DNA of 39,320 nucleotides from Candidatus Aenigmatarchaeota archaeon (lineage in GTDB: Archaea; Aenigmatarchaeota; Aenigmatarchaeia; QMZP01). The stretch covers positions 1-39,320 of the forward strand of contig QMZY01000001.1 of assembly GCA_003663415.1 (NCBI GenBank), given 5' to 3'. Of the stretch, positions 23,038 to 31,215 are shown piece after piece. Position 1 is the first letter of the stretch. Each line of letters begins with the position of its first letter. The translations under genes and the position numbers were made by a program. The notes beneath the pieces are model-generated. The model was not told where the DNA came from and ran no database searches. It was given only the letters and a program-made list of their open reading frames with translations.

Positions 23038-24846
23038 ATGAGGATAAAGGTTATCAAAAAGGCAACAAAAAAACTGCCGAAAAAAAACGTATTAATGGTT
23101 GCTTCCATAGTAAAAAAATTAAGAAGGGGCTATATCGCCAGTAAAAAAAAACAGGAAATGGAAAAGGGCATCGGAATACCCGGACAGTTTTTTTATCAAC
23201 CAAAAATTTATACAAAATATGAAAAAATAATTTCAGAAGGAGAAAAAGAGAGCGAAAAAACAGAAAAAGCAAAAAAAATTGAAGGTGTTGAGATACCGAC
23301 AAAAATCAAACCACTTGGTTTCACGCCTGTTGTTTCTGAAGAAAAATTTGAATTGCAGAATATCCGTATCACTTATAATCTCATACCAAGGTTTCCGAAA
23401 AAAGGAGAGAAAATATTTGCTTATGCGTATATATACTGGGATAGAAATCAGAAAGAGCTTGTTTATAAGGTTATAGAGCCCAGCATAACACCTTCAGACA
23501 CAGAATTAATTGAAAACATAAAAAGAGAGCTTGAGGAAAGGCTTGATGTGGATTTTGTGAAAATAGGAGAGATAAAGGCAAAAGAGATACTCAGGCAAGA
23601 AATACAAAACATTCTTTACACCATTCAAGAAGTCCAATTTGACGATGAAAAAAAATCTGTTCTAACTTATTATATTGAGAAAGACATTTTAGGTCTGGGC
23701 AAAATTCAGCCGCTTATGGAAGACCCGAACATAGAGGATATTTCTTGTGACGGTGTTGGAATACCTGTTTATATTTATCACAGAGACCCAAGGATAGGTT
23801 CTATTAAAACAAATATAGTTTTTTCTACCAAAGATGAGCTTGATAGTTTTGTAATAAGGCTTGCACAAAAATGCAGGAAAACAATATCCATTGCAGAACC
23901 ACTGCTTGATGCCTCGCTTCCTGACGGTTCAAGGGTTCAGGCAACGCTCGGAACAGACATTGCAAGGAAAGGCTCCAATTTCACCATAAGGAAATTTACT
24001 GAACAGCCTTTAACACCAACACATATGTTAAGGTTCGGAACATTAAATTCAACGCAACTCGCATATTTATGGTTGGCCGTGGAGAACGGGCAGTCAGTGC
24101 TCATCTCAGGCGGAACAGCAACAGGTAAAACCTCTCTTTTAAATGCTCTATCGCTTTTCATTAAACCAAGTTTAAAAATAGTAAGCATAGAAGACACGCC
24201 GGAACTAAGACTTCCTCATCCTCACTGGGTTCCTGAGGTTGCGAGAAGCCCGTTATCAATAGAAGGCAGAAAAGGCGAGGTTAGTCTGTTTGATCTTTTG
24301 AAATCATCATTAAGGCAAAGACCAGATTATATAATAATGGGTGAGGTCAGGGGCAAGGAAGCTTTTGTTTTATTCCAGCAAATGGCAACAGGACACCCGT
24401 CCATCGCTACAATTCATGCAGCGTCAATATCCCAGTTAATAGACAGGCTCACAACACCACCCATCTCTTTACCCCCCACCCTGTTAGAAAACATAAACAT
24501 TATAGTTTTTCTCACGCTTGCAAGAATAAGAGAAAATTATGTCAGAAGGGCTGATAATATTTTAGAAATAGCAGGCGTGAAAGATGGAAACCCGGTTACA
24601 AACAGCGTATTTGAATGGGTTCCTGTTTCAGACAGTTTTGAAATTAAAGGAAAATCTTTGGTGTTGAAAAACATAGCAAAAAAATTAGGCGTAACAGAAG
24701 CGACAATACAGGAGGAACTGCTCAGGAGAAAGCAAATTCTTGAGTGGATGTTAGAGCAGGAAATATTTGATTATAAAGAAGTTGCAAAAATAATCACATC
24801 ATATTATTCAAATCCAGACACTGTTCTTGAATCGATTATGGAATGA
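23038..24846 (+). CDS. Type II/IV secretion ATPase (TadA/VirB11/PilB-like)
   Basis: This hexameric ATPase powers assembly of the pilus. A basic, variable N-terminal region of about 150 residues precedes the catalytic part. Walker A is GGTATGKTSLLNAL near residue 357, the Asp box is SIEDTPELR near 383, Walker B and the following residues are YIIMGEVRGKEAF near 430, and the His box is ATIHAAS near 458. These show an active enzyme. The 602-residue length suits archaeal pilus ATPases. An AAAGGAG sequence precedes the ATG. The next gene overlaps as ATGA. Confidence 0.93.
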   Translation: MRIKVIKKATKKLPKKNVLMVASIVKKLRRGYIASKKKQEMEKGIGIPGQFFYQPKIYTKYEKIISEGEKESEKTEKAKKIEGVEIPTKIKPLGFTPVVSEEKFELQNIRITYNLIPRFPKKGEKIFAYAYIYWDRNQKELVYKVIEPSITPSDTELIENIKRELEERLDVDFVKIGEIKAKEILRQEIQNILYTIQEVQFDDEKKSVLTYYIEKDILGLGKIQPLMEDPNIEDISCDGVGIPVYIYHRDPRIGSIKTNIVFSTKDELDSFVIRLAQKCRKTISIAEPLLDASLPDGSRVQATLGTDIARKGSNFTIRKFTEQPLTPTHMLRFGTLNSTQLAYLWLAVENGQSVLISGGTATGKTSLLNALSLFIKPSLKIVSIEDTPELRLPHPHWVPEVARSPLSIEGRKGEVSLFDLLKSSLRQRPDYIIMGEVRGKEAFVLFQQMATGHPSIATIHAASISQLIDRLTTPPISLPPTLLENINIIVFLTLARIRENYVRRADNILEIAGVKDGNPVTNSVFEWVPVSDSFEIKGKSLVLKNIAKKLGVTEATIQEELLRRKQILEWMLEQEIFDYKEVAKIITSYYSNPDTVLESIME

Positions 24847-25742
24847 TTATGTTGAAAGACCTCCCTTTCAAAGGATTTGCAGTAAAACTTTTCGGGCCAA
24901 TGTTAAATCCCTATCTTGGTTATTTTGAAAACCTTAAAATTAATATGAGAAAAGCGGGCATGAAACACAGGCTTCAAGATTATTTATCAACAATAGTCTT
25001 TTACTCCTTTCTTACGTTTCTTGTAAGCCTTATTCTAACTTCTGTGTTTGTTTCCTTTTACGTGGGTTTGTATTCCAGAACCATGTCACTAACTGACGTT
25101 GTTTATTCTTACACGCTTGCAATAATCTTGTCTTTTATTTTTTCTGGTATTGTTTTCTTTATCGGATATACCTACCCAGTGTTAAAAGCAAAAACGCTAA
25201 AAATAATGATAGAGCGCTCTCTTCCATTTGCTGTATTTTATATGGCAACTTCAGCTTCTTCTGGTGTTATGCCTGTTGAAATATTTAAAATGCTCTCTGT
25301 TAGAGGCGGCGTGATAGGAAAGGAGGCGGGAAGGATTTACAGCGATGTTACGACACTCGGCATGAATTTATCTGACGCTCTTCAAAGAGCAGCTTTAAGG
25401 TCTCCGTCACCGCTTTTTTCTGATCTCTTATGGGGCATGGTTTCAACAATTACAACAGGCGGTGATATGCAGGAATATCTTTCAAGCAAAACAAGAACAT
25501 TTATGAACCATTACAGACTGGCTTTGGAAGAATATGCAAAACAAATCTCCCTTTATACTGAAATCTATATCACACTTATAATTGTTGGCAGCTTGTTTTT
25601 CATTGTTCTCATTTCTATCATAGCGCCCATGACAGGCGGAAGTGCCACGCTTTTGATACAAACATTTCTTGTGTTCTTTTTCATACCGCTTGTTTCAACA
25701 GGGTTTATATTCCTATTAAAAGCAATTTCACCAACTGAATAA
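24843..25742 (+). CDS. Pilus assembly membrane protein, TadB/TadC (FlaJ/PilC) family
   Basis: This is the integral membrane platform protein of type II/IV filament systems. The cytoplasmic T2SSF-type domain is visible in FAVFYMATSASSGVMPVEIFKMLSVRG near residues 130-155. Hydrophobic helices lie near 55-75, 90-110, 240-262 and 268-292. At 299 aa it is about half of archaeal FlaJ and is followed by a second gene of the same type. It is coupled to the ATPase by an ATGA overlap. Confidence 0.85.
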   Translation: MIMLKDLPFKGFAVKLFGPMLNPYLGYFENLKINMRKAGMKHRLQDYLSTIVFYSFLTFLVSLILTSVFVSFYVGLYSRTMSLTDVVYSYTLAIILSFIFSGIVFFIGYTYPVLKAKTLKIMIERSLPFAVFYMATSASSGVMPVEIFKMLSVRGGVIGKEAGRIYSDVTTLGMNLSDALQRAALRSPSPLFSDLLWGMVSTITTGGDMQEYLSSKTRTFMNHYRLALEEYAKQISLYTEIYITLIIVGSLFFIVLISIIAPMTGGSATLLIQTFLVFFFIPLVSTGFIFLLKAISPTE

Positions 25743-25744
25743 AT

Positions 25745-26677
25745 ATGGAAAACAAAACAGAAAAAAGAAAAAAAACAACGCTGCTCCCGGCTGGAGTAAG
25801 CATTTTTCTGATTATTTTAGGCCTTATTTTAGGCGATGTCGCTGTTTTGGGGAACCTTGTTATAATTTCTGTCCTCATTTCTATTATTCCGTATTTTCTT
25901 TATAAGTATTCAAAATTTATGTGGCTCAAGGGGATAGAAGAGCAGTTTCCAAACTTTGTAAGAGACCTTGCTGATTCTGCCAGATCCGGAATGTCGTTTT
26001 CAGAAGCTGTTTCAATAGCTTCAAAAGCAAATTACGGGAAGCTTAGTATTGAAGTGGAAAAAATGAAAAACAGGCTTTCCTGGGGAACGCCGTTTCTAAG
26101 GGTTTTGGATATTTTTGGAGAAAAAGTAAAGGATTCAAAAATTATTACAGAAGCCCTTAAAATAATAAAACAATCTTATGAGTCTGGCGGCAATATCGCA
26201 TCAACACTGGATGCTGTTGCAAAAGACATGCTGATGTTAAAAGAGGCTGAAACAGAAAGGCAGTCCCTTGTAAAACAACATGTTTTTATTATGTACGGCC
26301 TGTTCTTTGTATTTCTTGGCATTTCTGTAATGATAATATACGTTATGGTTCCAATGATACAGTCCCAATCATCAATCGAAGCCACGGGCGGCGGTTTGGG
26401 ATTTTCTTTCTCAAACCCCTGTCAAGGCAGTAATATGTTTCCGTGCGATTTCTTCTCAGGCATCTGCTCATTGCTTGCAATTCCTGAAGGCATAGGATGT
26501 TATTATGTTGCATTGTTTTTTTCAGTTGTAGTAATTCAGGGACTTTTCACAGGCCTTATAGCAGGACAGCTTGGCGAAAATTCTGCAATAGCGGGGACAA
26601 AGCACTCCATTATAATGGTTTTTGCTGCCATTGGCATATTTCTTTTCCTTTCAAAAACAGGATTTTTCCCAACATAG
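25745..26677 (+). CDS. Second TadB/TadC-type pilus membrane protein
   Basis: This 310-residue integral membrane protein has the T2SSF-type core (NFVRDLADSARSGMSFSEAVSIASKANYG near residues 66-95, then AAESGG-like SYESGGNIASTLDAV). It has helices near 15-32, 40-55, 175-200 and 250-300, and a Cys pair in the external loop (NPCQG, FPCDF). It starts two bases after the previous gene. The two genes together would replace the single larger FlaJ/PilC. Confidence 0.83.
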   Translation: MENKTEKRKKTTLLPAGVSIFLIILGLILGDVAVLGNLVIISVLISIIPYFLYKYSKFMWLKGIEEQFPNFVRDLADSARSGMSFSEAVSIASKANYGKLSIEVEKMKNRLSWGTPFLRVLDIFGEKVKDSKIITEALKIIKQSYESGGNIASTLDAVAKDMLMLKEAETERQSLVKQHVFIMYGLFFVFLGISVMIIYVMVPMIQSQSSIEATGGGLGFSFSNPCQGSNMFPCDFFSGICSLLAIPEGIGCYYVALFFSVVVIQGLFTGLIAGQLGENSAIAGTKHSIIMVFAAIGIFLFLSKTGFFPT

Positions 26678-26684
26678 GTGGAAC

Positions 26685-27281
26685 ATGAGGAGGGAAATGT
26701 TAAGACAAGCGGTTCATTTGAGCGGGTTTGTTTTTGTTTTTATACTGTTTGCATCCAGGGCAATGGGATTGTTTCTGCTTTTCTCCCTTTCTGCCTTTAT
26801 GCTTTTATACCAGGAACACATAAAAAAACCGAAAAAAACCAACAGGCTTGAAAAATTAATAAGGCACGTGGCGTTTAAATTGGTAAGAAAAGACACCAAT
26901 AAACCGTTTTTAGGGGCTTTTTGGTTTTATTTTGGCATAGGTTTTTCTTTTCTTGTATTCCCAATTAAAATAGCAATGGTCTCTTCGCTTATTCTAATAC
27001 TTTCTGACTCGCTTTCAACTCTGATTGGTTTGAGATTCGGAAGCCATAAACTTTTTGGCAGCAAAACAATAGAAGGAAGTTTCGTTTTCTTTCTTTCAAG
27101 CCTTATAATATCTTCGTACATTATAAACCCTGTTTCAGGCCTTTTATGCTCTTTTTTTGCCACATTTGCAGAGCTTGTTCCAGAATTTTTCAAAAACGCA
27201 AAACATAAAGAAATAATAAACGATAACATACTTATACCGCTTGCTTCTGGTTTTATCCTTTTGCTGATCCAGCATTTATAA
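26685..27281 (+). CDS. CTP-dependent diacylglycerol/dolichol kinase-like membrane protein
   Basis: The segment DSLSTLIGLRFGSHKLFGSKTIEGS near residues 108-132 resembles the conserved core of the SEC59/DGK1 and CDP-diglyceride synthase superfamily (CTP-dependent lipid phosphorylation). About five membrane helices are present. Polyprenol recycling for glycosylation or lipid phosphorylation is the inferred role. An AGGTGG sequence lies just before ATG 26685 (198 aa); the frame is open further upstream but inside the previous gene. It may belong to the end of the pilus operon. Confidence 0.65.
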   Translation: MRREMLRQAVHLSGFVFVFILFASRAMGLFLLFSLSAFMLLYQEHIKKPKKTNRLEKLIRHVAFKLVRKDTNKPFLGAFWFYFGIGFSFLVFPIKIAMVSSLILILSDSLSTLIGLRFGSHKLFGSKTIEGSFVFFLSSLIISSYIINPVSGLLCSFFATFAELVPEFFKNAKHKEIINDNILIPLASGFILLLIQHL

Positions 27282-27288
27282 AACAATC

Positions 27289-27298
27289 TTTTAAATAC
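27289..27298 (+). promoter_or_regulatory. TATA box of the ATP-grasp gene
   Basis: TTTTAAATAC lies 17-26 bases before the start codon at 27315, which suggests a leaderless or nearly leaderless mRNA. Confidence 0.55.
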
Positions 27299-27314
27299 CC
27301 AATATAAATTTAAC

Positions 27315-28241
27315 ATGATTAGTATGTCTTTATGCATAATAGGCTGGGGCAAAACAGAAAGCAATCTCAGGTTGCTGGAAGAAGCGAAAAAGAGGTTTGG
27401 CTCTGTGTTTTTTGTCCCAATAGACGGCATAGGAATAGGGCTCAATGAGGAATTCTCAATTTCATACAGAAACTCTGATATACTAAAGTTTGATGCTGTT
27501 TTTTCAAGAATACCAAAAAAATACTATTCCTATGCTTATCAGCTCCTTTCTTTGTTTCCAAAAGAAACCTACATGCCCGTTAAGCCCATAAGCTATTTGA
27601 TAGCAGAAGAAAGATTTTTTCTTTTAACTGTTCTCAGAAAAAGAGGCGTTCCAACCCTGAATCTTCATTTGGCAAGGTCTTCAAAAGCAGCGTACAGAAT
27701 AATAGAACACGCGAATTACCCTTTCATTATTCGTTCTCCGGAGAAAAAAACAGGAATATACGTTAAGAAGGAAAGCGAGGCAAAGGGGATAATTGATGCC
27801 CTTACAAGCATAAACCAGCCGGTTCTTGTAGAAGAACACGTTAATGACATGGTTTCTGTTTTTGTTGCAGAGCCTGATATTTTGGCAGCATTGAAAAAGA
27901 AATCAAAAGAATTTGATGTTGTTTTTGGGGAAGGAGAGATGAAGAAGGAGAAAATAAACAAAGAAACAGAGCAACTTGCAATTGAAGCAGCAAACGCAAT
28001 TGAAGCTCAAATAGTCAGAGTAGACATTTCCCGGAACCCAGAACCAAGAATCGTTAATATAGAACTTAATCCAAGTCTTGTAAAAGCAAGCCAGATCTCT
28101 GGAGTGAATCTTCCTGAAAAAATAATGGAAGCCGTTCATAACAATTACCTTTTGCATAAAGAAAAGCCAATGCTTATTAAATTCTTTGAGGATGCAAAAT
28201 CCGTTGTAAAAGATGTTTTAAAATCAAAACAATTGCTTTGA
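27315..28241 (+). CDS. RimK-like ATP-grasp ligase
   Basis: The protein has ATP-grasp architecture: an N-terminal pre-ATP-grasp domain, then ISYLIAEERFFLLTVLRKRGVPTLNLHLARS near residues 92-122, and a C-terminal metal/ATP site in VNIELNPSLVKASQISGVNL near 250-270. This pattern matches RimK/LysX-type amino acid ligases, which join a carboxylate to an amine using ATP. The 308-residue length is normal. The substrate cannot be told. A second Met at 27324 is a possible alternative start. No partner (LysW-type carrier) was seen next to it. Confidence 0.75.
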   Translation: MISMSLCIIGWGKTESNLRLLEEAKKRFGSVFFVPIDGIGIGLNEEFSISYRNSDILKFDAVFSRIPKKYYSYAYQLLSLFPKETYMPVKPISYLIAEERFFLLTVLRKRGVPTLNLHLARSSKAAYRIIEHANYPFIIRSPEKKTGIYVKKESEAKGIIDALTSINQPVLVEEHVNDMVSVFVAEPDILAALKKKSKEFDVVFGEGEMKKEKINKETEQLAIEAANAIEAQIVRVDISRNPEPRIVNIELNPSLVKASQISGVNLPEKIMEAVHNNYLLHKEKPMLIKFFEDAKSVVKDVLKSKQLL

Positions 28242-28279
28242 ATTAATAAATATATTTAAATCAAATATATAGAGATAGA

Positions 28280-29119
28280 ATGTCTGATATCTTTTCAATT
28301 TTTCAGGCAGTGTGGTCTTATTTCATTTCATCGCTAAATATTTTTATTCCACAATATATACTTCCGAACCTTCAGCTAATCCTTCAGATTATTCTCATTC
28401 TGATTGTTGGGTTTTTTGTTGCAAGACTCTCAAAGACAGTCACAGTGAAGCTTCTCACCATGGCTGGTTTAAGAAAAATAACCATAAGAACATGGACAGA
28501 CGACATTCTTAAGGCTGTTGGTTACAGGGGAACATTAATAACGCTTATTGGAGACCTTGTGAAATGGTTTATTTACATACTTGTTTTGGGAACAATCATA
28601 GAAATAGCGGGGTTTCCCGGCATATTTAACATATTCAGCCAGATAGCCATATTCGTGCCAAGGTTTATCGCAGCAATACTAATTATTGTTATTGGTTTTC
28701 TAATTGCTGACTTTTTCGGAAAGGTTTTTGAAGAGGCGGGAAGAAGGATATTTCAGGACGATTTCCTGAGCTCATTCACGGGCGGTTTAATAAAATATTC
28801 TGTTGCCTTTGTTTCAATAATAATATCGCTTGCATTAATAGGAATAGATACATTTTCTCTTACTGTTATGTTGGCTATAATATTAACAACTGCAGTAATT
28901 ATGTTGCTTATGGGAGTAAAGGACATGTTTCCAAACTTTACGGCAGGAATATACCTCAAAAAGAACATAAAAATAGGCGAACACATAAAAACTGGAAATT
29001 ATTCCGGAAAGGTTGAAAGGATAGAGCCGCTGGCCGTTGTTATAAAATCAGGTGCAAAAACAGTTTCCATTCCAAGTTCTTTTTTGATAAAAAACCCGGT
29101 TGAAAAAACGAAACAATAA
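28280..29119 (+). CDS. MscS-family mechanosensitive channel-like protein
   Basis: An integral membrane protein with helices near residues 30-52, 90-110, 120-145, 165-190 and 195-213. The last helix and following DMFPNFTAGIYLKKNIKIGEHIKTGNYSGKVERIEPLAVVIK are the MscS pore/beta-domain signature. The conserved-TM-helix repeat layout (CmpX/YbdG-like) is probable. Its function would be osmotic pressure release. The 279-residue length is compact for the family. A TATA tract (about 28250-28262) lies upstream. Confidence 0.75.
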   Translation: MSDIFSIFQAVWSYFISSLNIFIPQYILPNLQLILQIILILIVGFFVARLSKTVTVKLLTMAGLRKITIRTWTDDILKAVGYRGTLITLIGDLVKWFIYILVLGTIIEIAGFPGIFNIFSQIAIFVPRFIAAILIIVIGFLIADFFGKVFEEAGRRIFQDDFLSSFTGGLIKYSVAFVSIIISLALIGIDTFSLTVMLAIILTTAVIMLLMGVKDMFPNFTAGIYLKKNIKIGEHIKTGNYSGKVERIEPLAVVIKSGAKTVSIPSSFLIKNPVEKTKQ

Positions 29120-29144
29120 ATCCAGACAGATACAATAAATATAT

Positions 29145-30131
29145 ATGCAGACAGATTTTAGGGAAGGTTTCATAATTTATAGAAATGGAAAAAAAGAACC
29201 TGCCTATGTGTGTGTCCATTCTGGTCCAGCCCTTGAAAACCCTGTTTCAAGGGACAACAATTCTGAAACAGTTGCAAGCCTCTGTTGGATGAAAACGGGC
29301 GGCACTCTTATAATCTCAACGCTTCCAAGAAAAAGAGCGTTTGGAATAGATTTTAACAGGGGGATACCACCAAAACCAGAAGCACTGGCAGGTTTTAAAT
29401 ATTTTATAAGCAAGTCAAACCGCAAATTTCTGCATGAATACAGAAAAAAATACGCATGGACAGCAAAGGATAATGAAGATTACGACACAAGGCTTAAAAT
29501 ATACAACAGGTTCTGGAAAGAGGTAAAAAAGAATTTTTTTGTTCTTTTAATCCATACAGCGCTTACAAGACTAAGGTTTGTGCCGAGCATTATGGACATT
29601 TCAAGCTTTGACGATAAAATAATAAGCAAGGAAGAATTCATTAAAATAATAAACAGTGTTAATTCAGATTATTCAGATTTTTTCAAAAAAATAGAAAACG
29701 AATATAAAACCTTTGTCCTTCTTGAAGAAGAAAGGGCCATAATCAACACGTTCAGAATCTATAATAAATTTGGACTGGAAAAAATAGACATAGATTTTTT
29801 GGATAAAATGAAAATGGGTTTAAACCTCGTGAAAAAATACTGCGGTCCCTCTGTTTACAACGACTTGCAAAAAAAATTCACACAAAAAAAATTCATCAGG
29901 GCAGTAAAACTAACATTAGAAAAAATGCCCGCGCCCAAAATAACATACGAGCATATATTTAGGGGAGAAAGGTCTTACGGACCAAAAAGAGAGCTTAAAG
30001 AAATTCTCGGAAAAAACAGAGTAATTGTCCAATTCGAACCTGTTTATTTCATGAGCTTCTGGTACCCAAACGAAACCTCACAAATAATAACAGACATAAT
30101 AAACAGGGTTCTTGAGAAGATAGCAAAGTAA
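29145..30131 (+). CDS. Uncharacterised protein (328 aa)
   Basis: This cytoplasmic protein has no membrane segment. The N-terminal part (YVCVHSGPALENPVSRDNNSETVASL, then GIDFNRG near residues 65-72) faintly resembles N-formylglutamate amidohydrolase-type proteins, with the His and Asn-Arg positions that family uses. A charged, helical C-terminal half follows. The resemblance is too weak for a firm call. It is the last gene before a strand switch and converges with the pentapeptide-repeat gene. Confidence 0.55.
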   Translation: MQTDFREGFIIYRNGKKEPAYVCVHSGPALENPVSRDNNSETVASLCWMKTGGTLIISTLPRKRAFGIDFNRGIPPKPEALAGFKYFISKSNRKFLHEYRKKYAWTAKDNEDYDTRLKIYNRFWKEVKKNFFVLLIHTALTRLRFVPSIMDISSFDDKIISKEEFIKIINSVNSDYSDFFKKIENEYKTFVLLEEERAIINTFRIYNKFGLEKIDIDFLDKMKMGLNLVKKYCGPSVYNDLQKKFTQKKFIRAVKLTLEKMPAPKITYEHIFRGERSYGPKRELKEILGKNRVIVQFEPVYFMSFWYPNETSQIITDIINRVLEKIAK

Positions 30132-30167
30132 TGTGTTTTATCACCATTATCCCATCAACAACACCTT

Positions 30168-30920
30168 TCAATAATGCTTTCTCTTATAAACTGGTTTGGA
30201 TTTATAATGAGAAATTCCATAGACGTTAGAGGAAAGTTCTTCTTTCTCTTGTGAGTTCGCTTTTTCATATTTTGGCTCTTCTACTGCTTTTTCCAAAGGT
30301 TTATTAACAAATTCTGTTCCATTTAGTTTCGCACCTGTTAGTATTATACCTTCTGTGTTTGCATTTGAAAAGTCTGCATCGGTAAGATTAGAAAAAGACA
30401 AATCTGCATGAGAAAGATTTGCATCCCTAAAACACACAGAGACTAATCTGCAACCCTGAAAGTTGCTCATGGATAACTCTGCAAATGAAAAATCAGTCCC
30501 ACTACATTCCGACATTATAAAATTCGAAAGATTTGCATGTGAATAAGAAAAACATGTATTTATGCCCTTTACTAAACTCAACACACTCCCGGAGAGGTTT
30601 GTATAGGAGAGATTTGCATTCGAGAGATCTGAACCTATGAACTTTACTTTACCAAAATCTAACCCTGAAAGATCTGCTCCTTTCAATGGCATCCAACTAA
30701 GATCAAACTTCACTTCTTTTAAATCCCTTTTCAGTTCAGAATCGTTTTTGTATTTCCTTTCCACCAACTTTCTCAATATCTCTTCTTTCTTTCCTGTAAA
30801 ATAGAATTTTTCTTCATCAGGAATAGCTTCTAATGTATGTAAGAGCCTGATAATCTTTGGTATTCTGGGATTAAGAAGAACTTCCTTTTCTATTTCCCTC
30901 TTTACTTTTTCTATATCCAT
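30168..30920 (-). CDS. Pentapeptide-repeat protein
   Basis: Residues about 81-205 are tandem A(D/N)LxX-type pentapeptides (SNANLSYTNLSGS, DANLSHADLSFSNLTDADFSNAN), which form a right-handed beta-helix. The N-terminal 80 residues are charged and helical, and the C-terminal tail is polar. A role in binding DNA-mimic or protein partners is typical but not proven. The frame is open to 30983, but the extra 21 codons would be the 3' exon and intron of the tRNA-Arg gene, so ATG 30920 is the true start (250 aa). That ATG is only three bases after the tRNA end. Confidence 0.82.
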   Translation of the reverse strand: MDIEKVKREIEKEVLLNPRIPKIIRLLHTLEAIPDEEKFYFTGKKEEILRKLVERKYKNDSELKRDLKEVKFDLSWMPLKGADLSGLDFGKVKFIGSDLSNANLSYTNLSGSVLSLVKGINTCFSYSHANLSNFIMSECSGTDFSFAELSMSNFQGCRLVSVCFRDANLSHADLSFSNLTDADFSNANTEGIILTGAKLNGTEFVNKPLEKAVEEPKYEKANSQEKEELSSNVYGISHYKSKPVYKRKHY

Positions 30921-30937
30921 TGATGCCCCTGGAGGGA

Positions 30938-31151
30938 TTCTCGTAAGCCGCAAGCTTTTCCTCAAGGCAACAAACCTTTTCAAAAAGGTTTGCCATCATT
31001 TGGAAAGACGCTCTGAAAGAGCGTCAATCGAAAGTTCAGCTTCCAACATTATAAGCATATTGAATTCATGTTTTTTTGTGGAAGCGATATGAAGCGAAGC
31101 GGAATGAAGCTCCTTTTGGATCAAACCTTTTATTGAAAAAGGTTTGCTTGT
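30938..31151 (-). other. tRNA-Arg intron 2 (T-loop, position 59/60, 214 nt)
   Basis: The exon ends give bulges AA/A (31153-31151) and AA/T (30939-30937). The central helix is TTCG (T54-G57) with CGAG. The intron holds a 10-bp hairpin CAAACCTTTT/AAAAGGTTTG at both ends (31122-31146 and 30971-30992) and a perfect 8-bp hairpin GACGCTCT/AGAGCGTC in the middle (31007-31025). The two end hairpins have the same arms, so they could also pair with each other. I see no homing endonuclease ORF and no complete box C/D pair. Confidence 0.85.
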
Positions 31152-31173
31152 TTCGAACCCTCGACCTCCAGCT

Positions 31174-31215
31174 TTCCTCTCTCATTGGAAATCCTCGACT
31201 CTTCTATCCTATGGA
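31174..31215 (-). other. tRNA-Arg intron 1 (anticodon loop, position 37/38, 42 nt)
   Basis: This is the canonical archaeal intron site. Bulges TA/T and AA/A flank a central helix CTTC/GAGG (one G-U pair), and the outer helix is the anticodon stem. The intron begins with a segment that pairs perfectly back on the anticodon (31201-31221), a competing hairpin. Confidence 0.85.

Noticed and set aside
30921..30983. A 21-codon N-terminal extension of the pentapeptide-repeat protein
   Set aside because: The codons are the tRNA-Arg 3' exon and the end of its intron, and the protein has a normal start at ATG 30920.
30938..31151. A box C/D guide RNA in the tRNA intron
   Set aside because: One TGATGG and one CTGA are present but in the wrong order and without C'/D' partners.
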